Program-made: the position numbers and the translations under genes
Assembly (NCBI GenBank): GCA_965218045.1
Contig: CBDCJX010000009.1
Coordinates: forward strand, 372,001 to 436,000
DNA: 64,000 nt
Direction: 5' to 3'
Source: CAVRCA01 sp965218045
GTDB taxonomy: Bacteria; Pseudomonadota; Alphaproteobacteria; Acetobacterales; Acetobacteraceae
The notes under the pieces: generated by a model
Seen by the model: only the letters and a program-made list of their open reading frames with translations
What the model was told of the DNA's origin: nothing
Database searches by the model: none
Shown: one piece after another, positions 37,453 to 45,316 of the stretch
Layout of the letters: each line of letters opens with the position of its first letter
How positions within the stretch are numbered: position 1 is the stretch's first letter

Positions 37453-38757
37453 ATGAGCGTGTTGACGGATCCTGAGCTGCCGCCCAGATCAAGATTTGAG
37501 CGACGCAAGGCGGTGATCGTGCGCGCCGCCGTTCCTATCATTAACGATAAGGGCGTGCGGGGCATGACCCTCGCCGAGGTGGCAGGACAGCTCAATCTCG
37601 TTCCCACGGCGGTGAACTACTATTTCCGCCGCAAGGAAGACTTGGCGGCGGCCTGTTTTCAGCAAGCCATCGCTCACTACAACGACCTTATCGACCGTTC
37701 CATTGAGGAATCAGCGGCAGAGGACCGCCTCCGTGCATTTCTTCACGAATTCGCCAACTATGTGGCCGCGGTCGATACGGGAGGGGCCAGGCCGATTGCG
37801 GTGTTCAACGATGTACGCACCATCGGCGACGCCGGGGTGAACGCCGCGTACGTCGAGATGTTTCGTCGCTTCCGTCGGACATTCAGCGCGGAATCCGTCG
37901 ACCACCCCGTGCCACTACGGCGCAACGCCCGTGCCCACCTCTTGATCTCACAGGTGTTCTGGGCGGTGCTCTGGCTGCGGCAATACGACCCGGCCGATTA
38001 CCGCCGCATGATCGATCGCTTGTCGGACATTCTGATCAACGGCCTGGCGGCCCCCGGCGCCAGTTGGGTTCCCGTGGACCTTCCGCGAGCGGAGGACCTC
38101 ATTGAGACTGCGGGCGGCTCTCGGGAGGCCTTTCTTCGGGTCGCGACCGAGATGATCAACGAGCATGGCTATCCCGGTGCCTCCGTGTCGCGGATCTCGG
38201 CACGGCTGAATGTCACAAAGGGCTCCTTCTACCACCACATTCAGGCGAAAGACGATCTGATCGAGCAATGCTTCGGCCGTACGTTGGACATTACGCGGCG
38301 CGCCCAGGTTACGGCAGACGCCTGCACGACGACCGGCCTCGACAATCTGTCATCGCTCGCCGCCTCCATGGTAAGCCGCGACGTCTCGCGCGAGGTCCCG
38401 CTCCTGCGTACTTCGGCGTTGACGGCGGTACCCGAAGGGATGCGATCGAAGTTCATTCGCCGTTTCGAGCGCATTTCGGCGCGCCTAGCCAGCGTCGTCA
38501 GCGACGGGGTCGCAGATGGCTCGATCCGGCCGGTAGACACCAATGTCGCCGCCCAGACCATCACCGCCCTGATCAATGCCAGCGCGGAACTGCACCATTG
38601 GGCTCCGGGAGTAAACTCGGCGAACGCGGCGGAAGTCTACGCCCGGCCATTGTTTATGGGGCTATTCGGGAAGGGGCACGTCCGCACGGTTGCGCCGGTC
38701 AGGATCGGTCAGCTGACACCCATCTCGGCTACGATCGCCTCGTCAGAGGAAGGTTGA
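37453..38757 (+). CDS. Regulator built of two fused TetR-type units
   Basis: 434 aa. A first helix-turn-helix (~residues 18-65, TLAEVAGQLNLVPTAVNYYF) with its own ligand-type helical domain is followed by a complete second one (~226-280, SVSRISARLNVTKGSFYHHI, the more canonical recognition helix) and a second helical domain. A normal TetR protein is ~200 aa, so this is a tandem fusion that could act as a covalent dimer. Start candidates are ATG 37441 and 37453; the latter gives the shorter leader. Placement suggests control of the thiolase and perhaps the whole region. Confidence 0.88.
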   Translation: MSVLTDPELPPRSRFERRKAVIVRAAVPIINDKGVRGMTLAEVAGQLNLVPTAVNYYFRRKEDLAAACFQQAIAHYNDLIDRSIEESAAEDRLRAFLHEFANYVAAVDTGGARPIAVFNDVRTIGDAGVNAAYVEMFRRFRRTFSAESVDHPVPLRRNARAHLLISQVFWAVLWLRQYDPADYRRMIDRLSDILINGLAAPGASWVPVDLPRAEDLIETAGGSREAFLRVATEMINEHGYPGASVSRISARLNVTKGSFYHHIQAKDDLIEQCFGRTLDITRRAQVTADACTTTGLDNLSSLAASMVSRDVSREVPLLRTSALTAVPEGMRSKFIRRFERISARLASVVSDGVADGSIRPVDTNVAAQTITALINASAELHHWAPGVNSANAAEVYARPLFMGLFGKGHVRTVAPVRIGQLTPISATIASSEEG

Positions 38758-38878
38758 GCGCGACGACGTGCCGGGCTTGGCGGGCGGCGCGGCGAAGGAC
38801 CCGCCCCGAGCACGCGGCGCCGGACTGCCGCCGGTTTCGCCACGGCACCTGGGACAAGCAGCCACGGCACCGTTGTTC

Positions 38879-38923
38879 GCCTGGGCAAAATACGCGCTGG
38901 CCTTGCGCAGGATGTCGTTGATA
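38879..38923 (-). mobile_element. Relic of an IS3-type OrfA
   Basis: The minus strand reads INDILRKASAYFAQA, which matches the conserved C-terminal stretch of IS3-family OrfA proteins; sequence on both sides is unrelated and no OrfB remains. The surrounding gap 38758-38943 otherwise holds an 11-bp direct repeat GCCACGGCACC (38839 and 38861). It marks past transposon activity at the right edge of the accessory region. The match is short, so confidence is moderate. Confidence 0.5.
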
Positions 38924-38943
38924 GGAGATAGGCCGGCGGACAC

Positions 38944-39534
38944 TCAGCCCAACGCGATACGTTTCTGTGCGATGCGTCCAGACAAAAGTGCGTCGATCCC
39001 CAGGAAGCGGCCGGGTGGGGCGAGGGCGAACAGGCACTGGATAATGATGAGGAAGAAATACGTCCACGGCCACTCGTTGGGTGCGGAGTAGAGGCCGAGC
39101 CAGAGATTGAGCGCCATCAACGCGCCCAGGATCGCCCCGAGCCGGGTCAGCACGCCGAGCAGCAGCGACACGCCTATCGCCACTTCGGCCAGATAGACCG
39201 CCGGGCCGAACACGCCGATATTCGGCACCACCACGTCACGCACCAGCTGGCCCTGCAGCGGAATCGCCGCGTGATCCACCATCTGCTTCATCCAGTAGAC
39301 CAGCCCGTCATAGTTCGGCGGGATCTTCCACAGCGACTGTTGCCACCACATGCCGCCCATCAGCAGCCGCGCCAGCCAGATCGCGACCGCCGGCCCCGAG
39401 CGCTGCGCCGGCAGGCGTCGCCACGCGATGATCGCGATGATGACGCTGCCGATCAGCAGCAGCCAGAACACGGGTGTCGGCCAGTCGGGCTTGGTCAGGA
39501 AGGCGATCAGGTCGTCGAGCGGGTTCGGTCTCAT
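38944..39534 (-). CDS. DoxX family membrane protein
   Basis: 196 aa with four or more membrane segments. WLARLLMGGMWWQQSLWKIP, the EVAIGVSLLLGVLTRLGAILGALMALNL core and the ending LALAPPGRFLGID-like sequence are typical of DoxX/TQO small-subunit relatives. Function in bacteria is mostly unknown. ATG 39534 overlaps the nucleoside phosphorylase stop (ATGA). Confidence 0.8.
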   Translation of the reverse strand: MRPNPLDDLIAFLTKPDWPTPVFWLLLIGSVIIAIIAWRRLPAQRSGPAVAIWLARLLMGGMWWQQSLWKIPPNYDGLVYWMKQMVDHAAIPLQGQLVRDVVVPNIGVFGPAVYLAEVAIGVSLLLGVLTRLGAILGALMALNLWLGLYSAPNEWPWTYFFLIIIQCLFALAPPGRFLGIDALLSGRIAQKRIALG

Positions 39535-40340
39535 CGCAGTGATCTCCAGACCCGCGCCGTAGCAGCGATCAGATCGACGACGTCGCGGGCGCCCCCGGCC
39601 TCGCCCTTCTCGAAGTCGCCCTCGATCTGCGCCAGCTGATTGGTCACGTGCGCGAAGCATACCACGGCGCGATTCCGTGCGGCGGCGAAGGCGTAGAGGG
39701 CCGCCGCCTCCATCTCCACCGCCAACGCCCCGGCGGCGCGGGCCTGCGCGATCGCCGGCTCGGTCTCGCGGAACGGCGCGTCGGTGGTCCAGCTCGCGCC
39801 GCGATGGACGGTGAGTGATCCAGCGGCGAGCCCCGCCATCACCGCGTCGTTCAGTTGCATGTCGGCCTCGGCGAAAGGCGCCGGCGGAAGATAGTGATAG
39901 CTGGTGCCCTCATCGCGCAAGGCGCGGTCGAGCAGCACGAAGTAGGGCGTCGGCCCCAGCGCGTCGAGCTGGCCCGCCGAGGTTACGCTGATCAGCAGCC
40001 GGCAGCCCGAGGCAAACAACTGCTCGGCGACCAACACCGCGAACGAGGCGCCGACGGCGCTGCCGACGATGCCCAAGCGCTCGCCCGCATGCTCCATCTC
40101 ATGCAGGTCGGTGTGGTAGCAGGCCCAGTTCGGGCTGCGCCGGGCCTGCCCAGTCGCATTCAGCATCCGCACCAGATCGCCGTCCGGGTCGAGCACGCAG
40201 ATCGCCGGAACCTCGGCGCACGCGAGCCCCTTCTGCCGCCTCGCCTCGCGCAGCATGTTCTCCGGCCGGAACACCGACGGCGCGGCGTAGTCCTTGGCGG
40301 CCAGGATCGGCGGTGACTTCGACAAAGGCCAGACCTCCAT
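39531..40340 (-). CDS. Nucleoside phosphorylase family protein
   Basis: 269 aa of the PNP/UDP phosphorylase fold: GIVGSAVGASFAVLVAEQL is the phosphate-binding region, SVTSAGQLD the central strand, and AVEMEAAALYAFAAARNRAVVCF the purine/ribose-binding region with its Met-Glu pair. These enzymes split nucleosides with phosphate. ATG 40340 is used because it gives a normal family length. Coupled to the DoxX gene downstream. Confidence 0.82.
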   Translation of the reverse strand: MEVWPLSKSPPILAAKDYAAPSVFRPENMLREARRQKGLACAEVPAICVLDPDGDLVRMLNATGQARRSPNWACYHTDLHEMEHAGERLGIVGSAVGASFAVLVAEQLFASGCRLLISVTSAGQLDALGPTPYFVLLDRALRDEGTSYHYLPPAPFAEADMQLNDAVMAGLAAGSLTVHRGASWTTDAPFRETEPAIAQARAAGALAVEMEAAALYAFAAARNRAVVCFAHVTNQLAQIEGDFEKGEAGGARDVVDLIAATARVWRSLR

Positions 40341-40445
40341 GATCGGTGACTGTTTCGCCCCGAGCCAGCGCGCTGTTACCGCCCCTTCTCGCGCGCCGCC
40401 GCCCTCTGCTAAGGCGATCATCGGCAGGGGAGCACAGAGGCGGGC

Positions 40446-41333
40446 ATGACCGGCGGCGAGCGCCTGGCGGCGGGCAGCATCGGCATCGGCTGCGCCGTGC
40501 TGGCGATGAAGGCCGCCGCGTGGTGGCTGACCGGAAGTGCCGCGATCTACTCCGACGCGCTGGAGAGCACGGTTAACGTCGCCGCCGCCCTGGTCACCTT
40601 GATCGCGATCCGGCTTTCGGCCAAGCCGGCGGACGCCAATCACCCGTACGGGCACGACAAGGCCGAGCTCTTCGCCGCGGTGATCGAGGGCGTGCTGATC
40701 GTGATCGCCGCCTTGTCGATCTTCCAGCATGCCTGGGTGACCTTCCAGGACCCGCAGCCGTTGCAGATGCCGGTCGCCGGCCTCGCGCTCAACGCGGTGG
40801 CGACGGTGGCGAACGGTGGCTGGGCGGTGCTGCTGATCCGCGCCGGTCGACGCACCCGCTCGCCGGCGCTGCTCGCCGACGGCAAGCACCTGGTCGCCGA
40901 CGTGGTGACCTCGGTGGGCGTGACGATCGGGGTCGGCCTGGCGGTGCTCACCGGCTATCTCATGCTCGATCCGCTGCTCGCGGTGCTGACCGGGATACAC
41001 GTGCTCTGGTCCGGCGCCTCGATGATCTCGACCTCGGTCGGCGGGTTGATGGACGCGGCACCGTCCGGCGACATCGTCGAGCGCATCCGCACCTTGGTGG
41101 CCGAGCACGCCGAGGGCGCCATCGAGGCGCACGACCTACGCACCCGCCATGCCGGCAAGCTGACCTTCCTCGAGTTCCACCTGGTGGTGCCGGGCGGGAT
41201 GACGGTGGCCGAGGCACATGGCATCTGCGACCGTGTCGAGGGGGCGCTCAAGGCCGAGATGGACCATCTGGTGATCACCATCCATGTCGAGCCCGAGGGC
41301 AAGGCCAAGCACCAGGGCGTGCTGGTGCTGTGA
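40446..41333 (+). CDS. Cation diffusion facilitator (CDF) metal exporter
   Basis: 295 aa, six membrane segments. Metal-site residues appear in YSDALEST (segment 2) and KHLVADVVTS (segment 5); the loop NHPYGHDKAE is typical of the family, and the cytosolic C-terminal domain contains HDLRTRHAGKLTFLEFHLVVPG and ends with a His-containing tail. Likely exports Zn, Fe or Mn. ATG 40446 follows GGGGAGCACAGAGGCGGGC. Confidence 0.92.
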   Translation: MTGGERLAAGSIGIGCAVLAMKAAAWWLTGSAAIYSDALESTVNVAAALVTLIAIRLSAKPADANHPYGHDKAELFAAVIEGVLIVIAALSIFQHAWVTFQDPQPLQMPVAGLALNAVATVANGGWAVLLIRAGRRTRSPALLADGKHLVADVVTSVGVTIGVGLAVLTGYLMLDPLLAVLTGIHVLWSGASMISTSVGGLMDAAPSGDIVERIRTLVAEHAEGAIEAHDLRTRHAGKLTFLEFHLVVPGGMTVAEAHGICDRVEGALKAEMDHLVITIHVEPEGKAKHQGVLVL

Positions 41334-41368
41334 TCCGGTCGGCGGGGGGGGGCGCTGGTGCGCGGGAC

Positions 41369-42022
41369 ATGCGCCGGCCACTGATTGCCTCCATTGTCGC
41401 GCACGGCGTGCTGGCGCTGGCCGTGCTGGCGGTAGCCCTGCTGGCCGGGTCAGGTTCGCGCCCGGACGAGCCGCCGCCGGCCCGCGGGCACGAGGTCGAG
41501 GCCGAGATGGTCTTCGTCGACCCGGGCGGCGAGACCTCCGCCAAGCCGCCGCCGGCCGCGCCGACATCCCCCGTGCCGACACCGTCCCGGCAAGCTCAGC
41601 CGCTCCTGCCGCCGCAGCCGCCACCGCCTGCGTCCGAACAGGCGGCGCCCGAACAAGCCGCGCAGCCCTCGGCGGAGGCGCCGCCCGAAGTCAGGCTTGG
41701 CGATCCGGCGGATAGCGGCACCACGGACCTGGTGCGCAGCGAAGACCTCGTCATCAGCCCCGACCCGACCGCCCGCAACATTCCGCCGCGCTACCCGCCG
41801 GAGGCCGCCCGGCGCGGCGACCGGGGCGTGGTCGATCTGCTGGTCGAAGTCGCGCCCGACGGCACGGCGGCCGGGGTGCGAGTGTATGGCAGCTCCGGTT
41901 TCCCAGCGCTCGACCGGGCGGCGCGCGAGGCGGTGGCGCGCTGGCGCTTCCGGGCGAGATACCCCGGCACCTCGATCATCGGCGCGCAGACGCGGGTCCG
42001 GGTACGGTTCACACTCGACTGA
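41369..42022 (+). CDS. TonB family protein
   Basis: 217 aa: a single N-terminal membrane anchor (IASIVAHGVLALAVLAVALL), a Pro/Ala-rich periplasmic stretch, and the C-terminal TonB domain with YPPEAARRGDRGVVDLLVEVAPDG and SGFPALDRAAREAV. It couples the proton gradient to outer-membrane receptors. No exbB/exbD lie nearby. ATG 41369 puts the membrane segment at the N-terminus; GTG 41330 would add 13 residues. Confidence 0.88.
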   Translation: MRRPLIASIVAHGVLALAVLAVALLAGSGSRPDEPPPARGHEVEAEMVFVDPGGETSAKPPPAAPTSPVPTPSRQAQPLLPPQPPPPASEQAAPEQAAQPSAEAPPEVRLGDPADSGTTDLVRSEDLVISPDPTARNIPPRYPPEAARRGDRGVVDLLVEVAPDGTAAGVRVYGSSGFPALDRAAREAVARWRFRARYPGTSIIGAQTRVRVRFTLD

Positions 42023-42090
42023 GCCGGGTTGACGCCGCCAGGGGAGCCTGCGCCGTTGCTGGCTCTCGGCAAGCGCGGGGGGCACAGCAC

Positions 42091-42645
42091 ATGGTGCGCA
42101 TCGATCGGGTGGTGACGCGGGGCGGCGATGCGGGCGAGACCTCGCTCGGGGACGGCGCGCGGCTGCGCAAGGACGCGCCGCGCATCGAGGCGATCGGCGC
42201 GGTCGACGAGGCGAACGCCGCGCTTGGCGTGCTGCGCCTGCACACGCGAGGCGATCCGGCGCGCGACGCGGCGCTGGCGCGTATCCAGAACGATCTGTTC
42301 GACCTCGGCGCCGATCTCTGCGTGCCGGGCGAGGCCGGCGACCGACTGCGGCTCACCGAGGCGCCGAGCGCGCGGTTGGAAGCGGAGGTGACGGCGATGA
42401 ACGCCGGCCTGCCGCCGCTGACCAGCTTCGTGCTCCCCGGCGGCACCCCAGCCGCCGCATACGCCCACCTGGCCCGCACCGCCGCCCGTCGCGCCGAGCG
42501 CAGCGTCGCCCGCGTCGCCGCCGAGGAGGCGATCAACCCGGCGATCCTGCGCTATCTCAACCGTCTGTCCGACCACCTGTTCGTGCTGAGCCGGGTGCTG
42601 AATGACGGCGCCGACGTGCTGTGGGTGCCCGGAGCCAACCGCTAA
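42091..42645 (+). CDS. PduO-type cob(I)alamin adenosyltransferase
   Basis: 184 aa. TRGGDAGETSLGDG is the ATP-binding N-terminal motif (usual form TKTGDxGxT), followed by IEAIGAVDEANAALG, RRAERSVARV and LNRLSDHLFVLSR. It makes adenosylcobalamin from cob(I)alamin and ATP, the cofactor of enzymes such as methylmalonyl-CoA mutase. That would fit use of propionyl-CoA-derived carbon, although no mutase gene is in the window. Confidence 0.94.
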   Translation: MVRIDRVVTRGGDAGETSLGDGARLRKDAPRIEAIGAVDEANAALGVLRLHTRGDPARDAALARIQNDLFDLGADLCVPGEAGDRLRLTEAPSARLEAEVTAMNAGLPPLTSFVLPGGTPAAAYAHLARTAARRAERSVARVAAEEAINPAILRYLNRLSDHLFVLSRVLNDGADVLWVPGANR

Positions 42646-42753
42646 CCCTGCCTTGCGGCTGGCTCCCACTTGCCCAACAGTGGGTGAAACGGTCCGGCGG
42701 TCGGCGGGAGGAGAACGAGTGCACCAGGTCGGAATTCCGGCGAGAACCGCCTG

Positions 42754-44010
42754 ATGCCGCTGCCGCGCATCGCCTTCGAGCCCGACGCCAAGCCGCCGCT
42801 CAGCGGTATTCGCGCGGTCGACCTGTCGCGGCTGGTCGCCGGCAACATGGTCAGCCTGCAGCTCGCCGATCAGGGCGCCGAGGTGATCAAGATCGAGGAC
42901 CCCGAGCGTGGCGACCCGCTGCGCGCCTGGCGCGTGAACGGGCATAGCCTGCACTGGAAAGTGTATTCCCGGAACAAGAAGAGTTTGGCGCTCAACCTGC
43001 GCGAGCCGAGCGGCAAGCAGGCGCTCGCCGATCTGCTCGACACCAGCCAAGTGCTGATCGAGAACTATCGTCCGGGCACCTTGGAGGCGATGGGGTTCGC
43101 CCCGCAGGTGCTGCACGCGCGCAACCCCAAGCTGATCATCGTCCGCCTCTCCGGGTTCGGGCAGGACGGGCCGTATCGCGACCGGCCGGGCTTTGGATCG
43201 CTGGTCGAGGGCATGAGCGGGTTCGCTGCCAAGAACGGGTTCGCCGACCGCGAGCCGGTGCTGCCGCCGCTGGCGCTGGCCGACATGATCGCGGGTCTCT
43301 ACGGCGCCTACGCGGTGATGATCGCGTTGCGCGAGGTGGAGCGGGGCGCACGCGGCCAAGTGATCGACCTGCCGCTGCTCGACCCGATCATCTCCATCCT
43401 CGGCCCGGACGCGGCGACTTTTCGGGTGACCGGCGCGCTGACCCCACGCACCGGCAGCCGCTCGGCGACCACCGCGCCGCGCAACGTCTACCGCACCAGC
43501 GACGGGCGCTTCATCGCGATCTCCGCCTCGATCCAGGCGATGACCGAGCGGCTGTTCCGCGCCATCGGCCGCGCCGACATGATCGACGACCCGCGTTTCC
43601 GCACCAACACCGACCGGCTGCAACACATCGAGGCGTGCGAGGCGCCGATCATCGCGTTCATCGCCAGCCGCACGCTCGACGAGAACATGGCGGTGTTCAA
43701 CGCCGCCGAGGTCACCGCGGCACCGGTGTACGATGTCGACCAGCTGATCGACGACCCGCACGTGCAGGCGCGCGGCATTCTGGTCGAGGCGCCGGATGCC
43801 GAGCTGGGCACGATTGCGATGCACAACATCATCCCGCGCCTGTCCGCGACCCCCGGCAAGCTGCGCCACCCGGCACCCGCGCTCGGCGAGCACTCGCGCG
43901 TGGTGCTGGCGGAGATTGGTTACGACACGGCGCGGATCGACGCGCTCGTGGCGCAAGGCGTGATCAAGGATGCGCTCCCCGCGCAAGGCGTGATCAAGGA
44001 GACCCGATGA
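42754..44010 (+). CDS. Single-domain CaiB/BaiF CoA-transferase
   Basis: 418 aa, one class III unit. LSGIRAVDLSRLVAGNMVSLQLADQGAEVIKIE is replaced in other members by the same start; the catalytic Asp is in LADMIAGLYGAYA and NRKKS-like YSRNKKSLALNL binds CoA. Coupled through ATGA to a CitE-like gene, so it probably makes the CoA thioester that the lyase cuts. The last residues contain AQGVIKDALP followed by AQGVIKETR, an exact 20-bp duplication (43951 and 43981). Confidence 0.92.
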   Translation: MPLPRIAFEPDAKPPLSGIRAVDLSRLVAGNMVSLQLADQGAEVIKIEDPERGDPLRAWRVNGHSLHWKVYSRNKKSLALNLREPSGKQALADLLDTSQVLIENYRPGTLEAMGFAPQVLHARNPKLIIVRLSGFGQDGPYRDRPGFGSLVEGMSGFAAKNGFADREPVLPPLALADMIAGLYGAYAVMIALREVERGARGQVIDLPLLDPIISILGPDAATFRVTGALTPRTGSRSATTAPRNVYRTSDGRFIAISASIQAMTERLFRAIGRADMIDDPRFRTNTDRLQHIEACEAPIIAFIASRTLDENMAVFNAAEVTAAPVYDVDQLIDDPHVQARGILVEAPDAELGTIAMHNIIPRLSATPGKLRHPAPALGEHSRVVLAEIGYDTARIDALVAQGVIKDALPAQGVIKETR

Positions 44011-44897
44011 TGAATGCCGATCTGCCGGTGTGGCGCTCGATGCTGTTCGTGCCGGTCACCCGGCCGCGCTTCGTCGAGAAGGGCGCGGAGGCCGGTGCCG
44101 ATGCGATCATCCTCGACTTCGAGGATTCGGTGGCACCCGCCGACAAGGAGCGCGCGCGCACCCTGCTGCCGGACGCCGCGAAGGTCGTCGCGCAGCGCGG
44201 CGCCGACGTGGTGGTGCGGGTCAATCGGCCGTGGCGTTTGCTGGTGCGTGACCTCGAAGCGGCGGTGATCCCCGGCATCGCCGCCCTGGCGCTGCCGAAG
44301 ATCGAGAGCGCGGAGCACCTGCAGGCGATCGCCGAGATCGTCGACGAGCTCGAGAGCGAGCGCGGCATCGCCCCCGGCACGGTGAAGCTGCAAGCCCTGG
44401 TCGAGACCGCCAGCGGGTTCTTCCGCATCGAGCAGATCGCCCGCGCGCACCCGCGCTTGGTGGGCCTGTCGATCGGCGCGGAGGACCTGGCGCTTTCGGT
44501 CGGCATGCTGCCGGAGCCGGAGGGGCTGTTCTATCCGAAGCAGCAATGCGTCATCGCCGCGCGCGCCGCCGGCGTGCTGCCGCTCGGCTTCATCGGCACC
44601 GTCGCCGACTACAAGGATCTCGACGCCTTCCGCGCCACCATCCGCCGCTCGCGCCGGCTCGGCTTCATGGGCGCCTCCTGCATCCACCCGTCGAACGTCG
44701 CCATCCTCAACGAGGAGTTCGCCCCCACCGCCGAGGAAGTCGGCCACGCCGAGCGCATGGTCGCCGCCTACGACACAGCGCTGGCGGAGGGCAAAGGCTC
44801 GATCGAGTTCGAGGGCAAGATGATCGACATCCCGGTGGTCGAGCGCGCCAAGCAGGTGGTGGCGCGCGCGCTGGCAATCCGTCGACGCGGAGGCTGA
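44007..44897 (+). CDS. HpcH/HpaI aldolase / CitE-like CoA ester lyase
   Basis: 296 aa TIM-barrel lyase. RSMLFVPVTRPRFVEKGAE and DAIILDFEDSV at the N-terminus, RVNRP with the substrate-binding Arg, KIESAEHL with the metal Glu and IGAEDLALSVGM with the metal Asp are typical of malyl-CoA, citramalyl-CoA and CitE-type lyases. ATG 44007 or 44010 both possible. With the CoA-transferase upstream it forms a two-gene unit for a hydroxy-dicarboxylic acid such as citramalate or malate; the exact acid is inferred. Confidence 0.9.
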   Translation: MMNADLPVWRSMLFVPVTRPRFVEKGAEAGADAIILDFEDSVAPADKERARTLLPDAAKVVAQRGADVVVRVNRPWRLLVRDLEAAVIPGIAALALPKIESAEHLQAIAEIVDELESERGIAPGTVKLQALVETASGFFRIEQIARAHPRLVGLSIGAEDLALSVGMLPEPEGLFYPKQQCVIAARAAGVLPLGFIGTVADYKDLDAFRATIRRSRRLGFMGASCIHPSNVAILNEEFAPTAEEVGHAERMVAAYDTALAEGKGSIEFEGKMIDIPVVERAKQVVARALAIRRRGG

Positions 44898-44907
44898 AGC
44901 CCGCCGC

Positions 44908-45300
44908 TCACGCCTCCCGGGCGATCCAGTGCCTGATCCGCTCGATCAGGCGGTCGCCGTCGAACGGCTTGATGATGAAGTCGTTGCCGCCGGCGTTGAT
45001 CCCCTCGATCACGTCCTCGACCGTCTTGCGGGCAGTGAGGAAGCCGATCGGCACCTGCGCCAGCGACGGATTCTGCCGCAGCCGGCGCGCGGTCTCGTAG
45101 CCGCTCATGTCCGGCATCTGCACGTCGAGCAGGATGAAACTGGGAGCCCGGCGCTCGGCCAATGTCAGGCACTCGGCCCCGCTGCCGGCCCCCACGAACG
45201 CATAGCCCGCCCGCTCGGCAAGCTTGTGGACCAGGAACAGGATGTCCGGCGCGTCATCCACCGCCAGCACCAACCGCCGCTCCGCCATTCGCTGCCCCAT
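44908..45300 (-). CDS. Single-domain response regulator
   Basis: 130 aa, receiver domain only: acidic pair in LAVDDAPD, phospho-acceptor Asp59 in LLDVQMPDMSG, conserved Thr in FLTARK and Lys in FIIKPFDGD. No output domain, so it acts through protein contact or as a phosphate relay partner. It lies 16 bp after the hybrid kinase gene on the same strand and probably takes its phosphate from that kinase's HPt domain. ATG 45300 chosen; 45288 possible. Confidence 0.92.
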   Translation of the reverse strand: MGQRMAERRLVLAVDDAPDILFLVHKLAERAGYAFVGAGSGAECLTLAERRAPSFILLDVQMPDMSGYETARRLRQNPSLAQVPIGFLTARKTVEDVIEGINAGGNDFIIKPFDGDRLIERIRHWIAREA

Positions 45301-45316
45301 CCCGCGCGCGCCTGAT

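Noticed and set aside
14845..38943. att-type direct repeats bounding the accessory region
   Set aside because: No shared stretch long enough was found between the two boundary gaps, and there is no integrase or tRNA gene.
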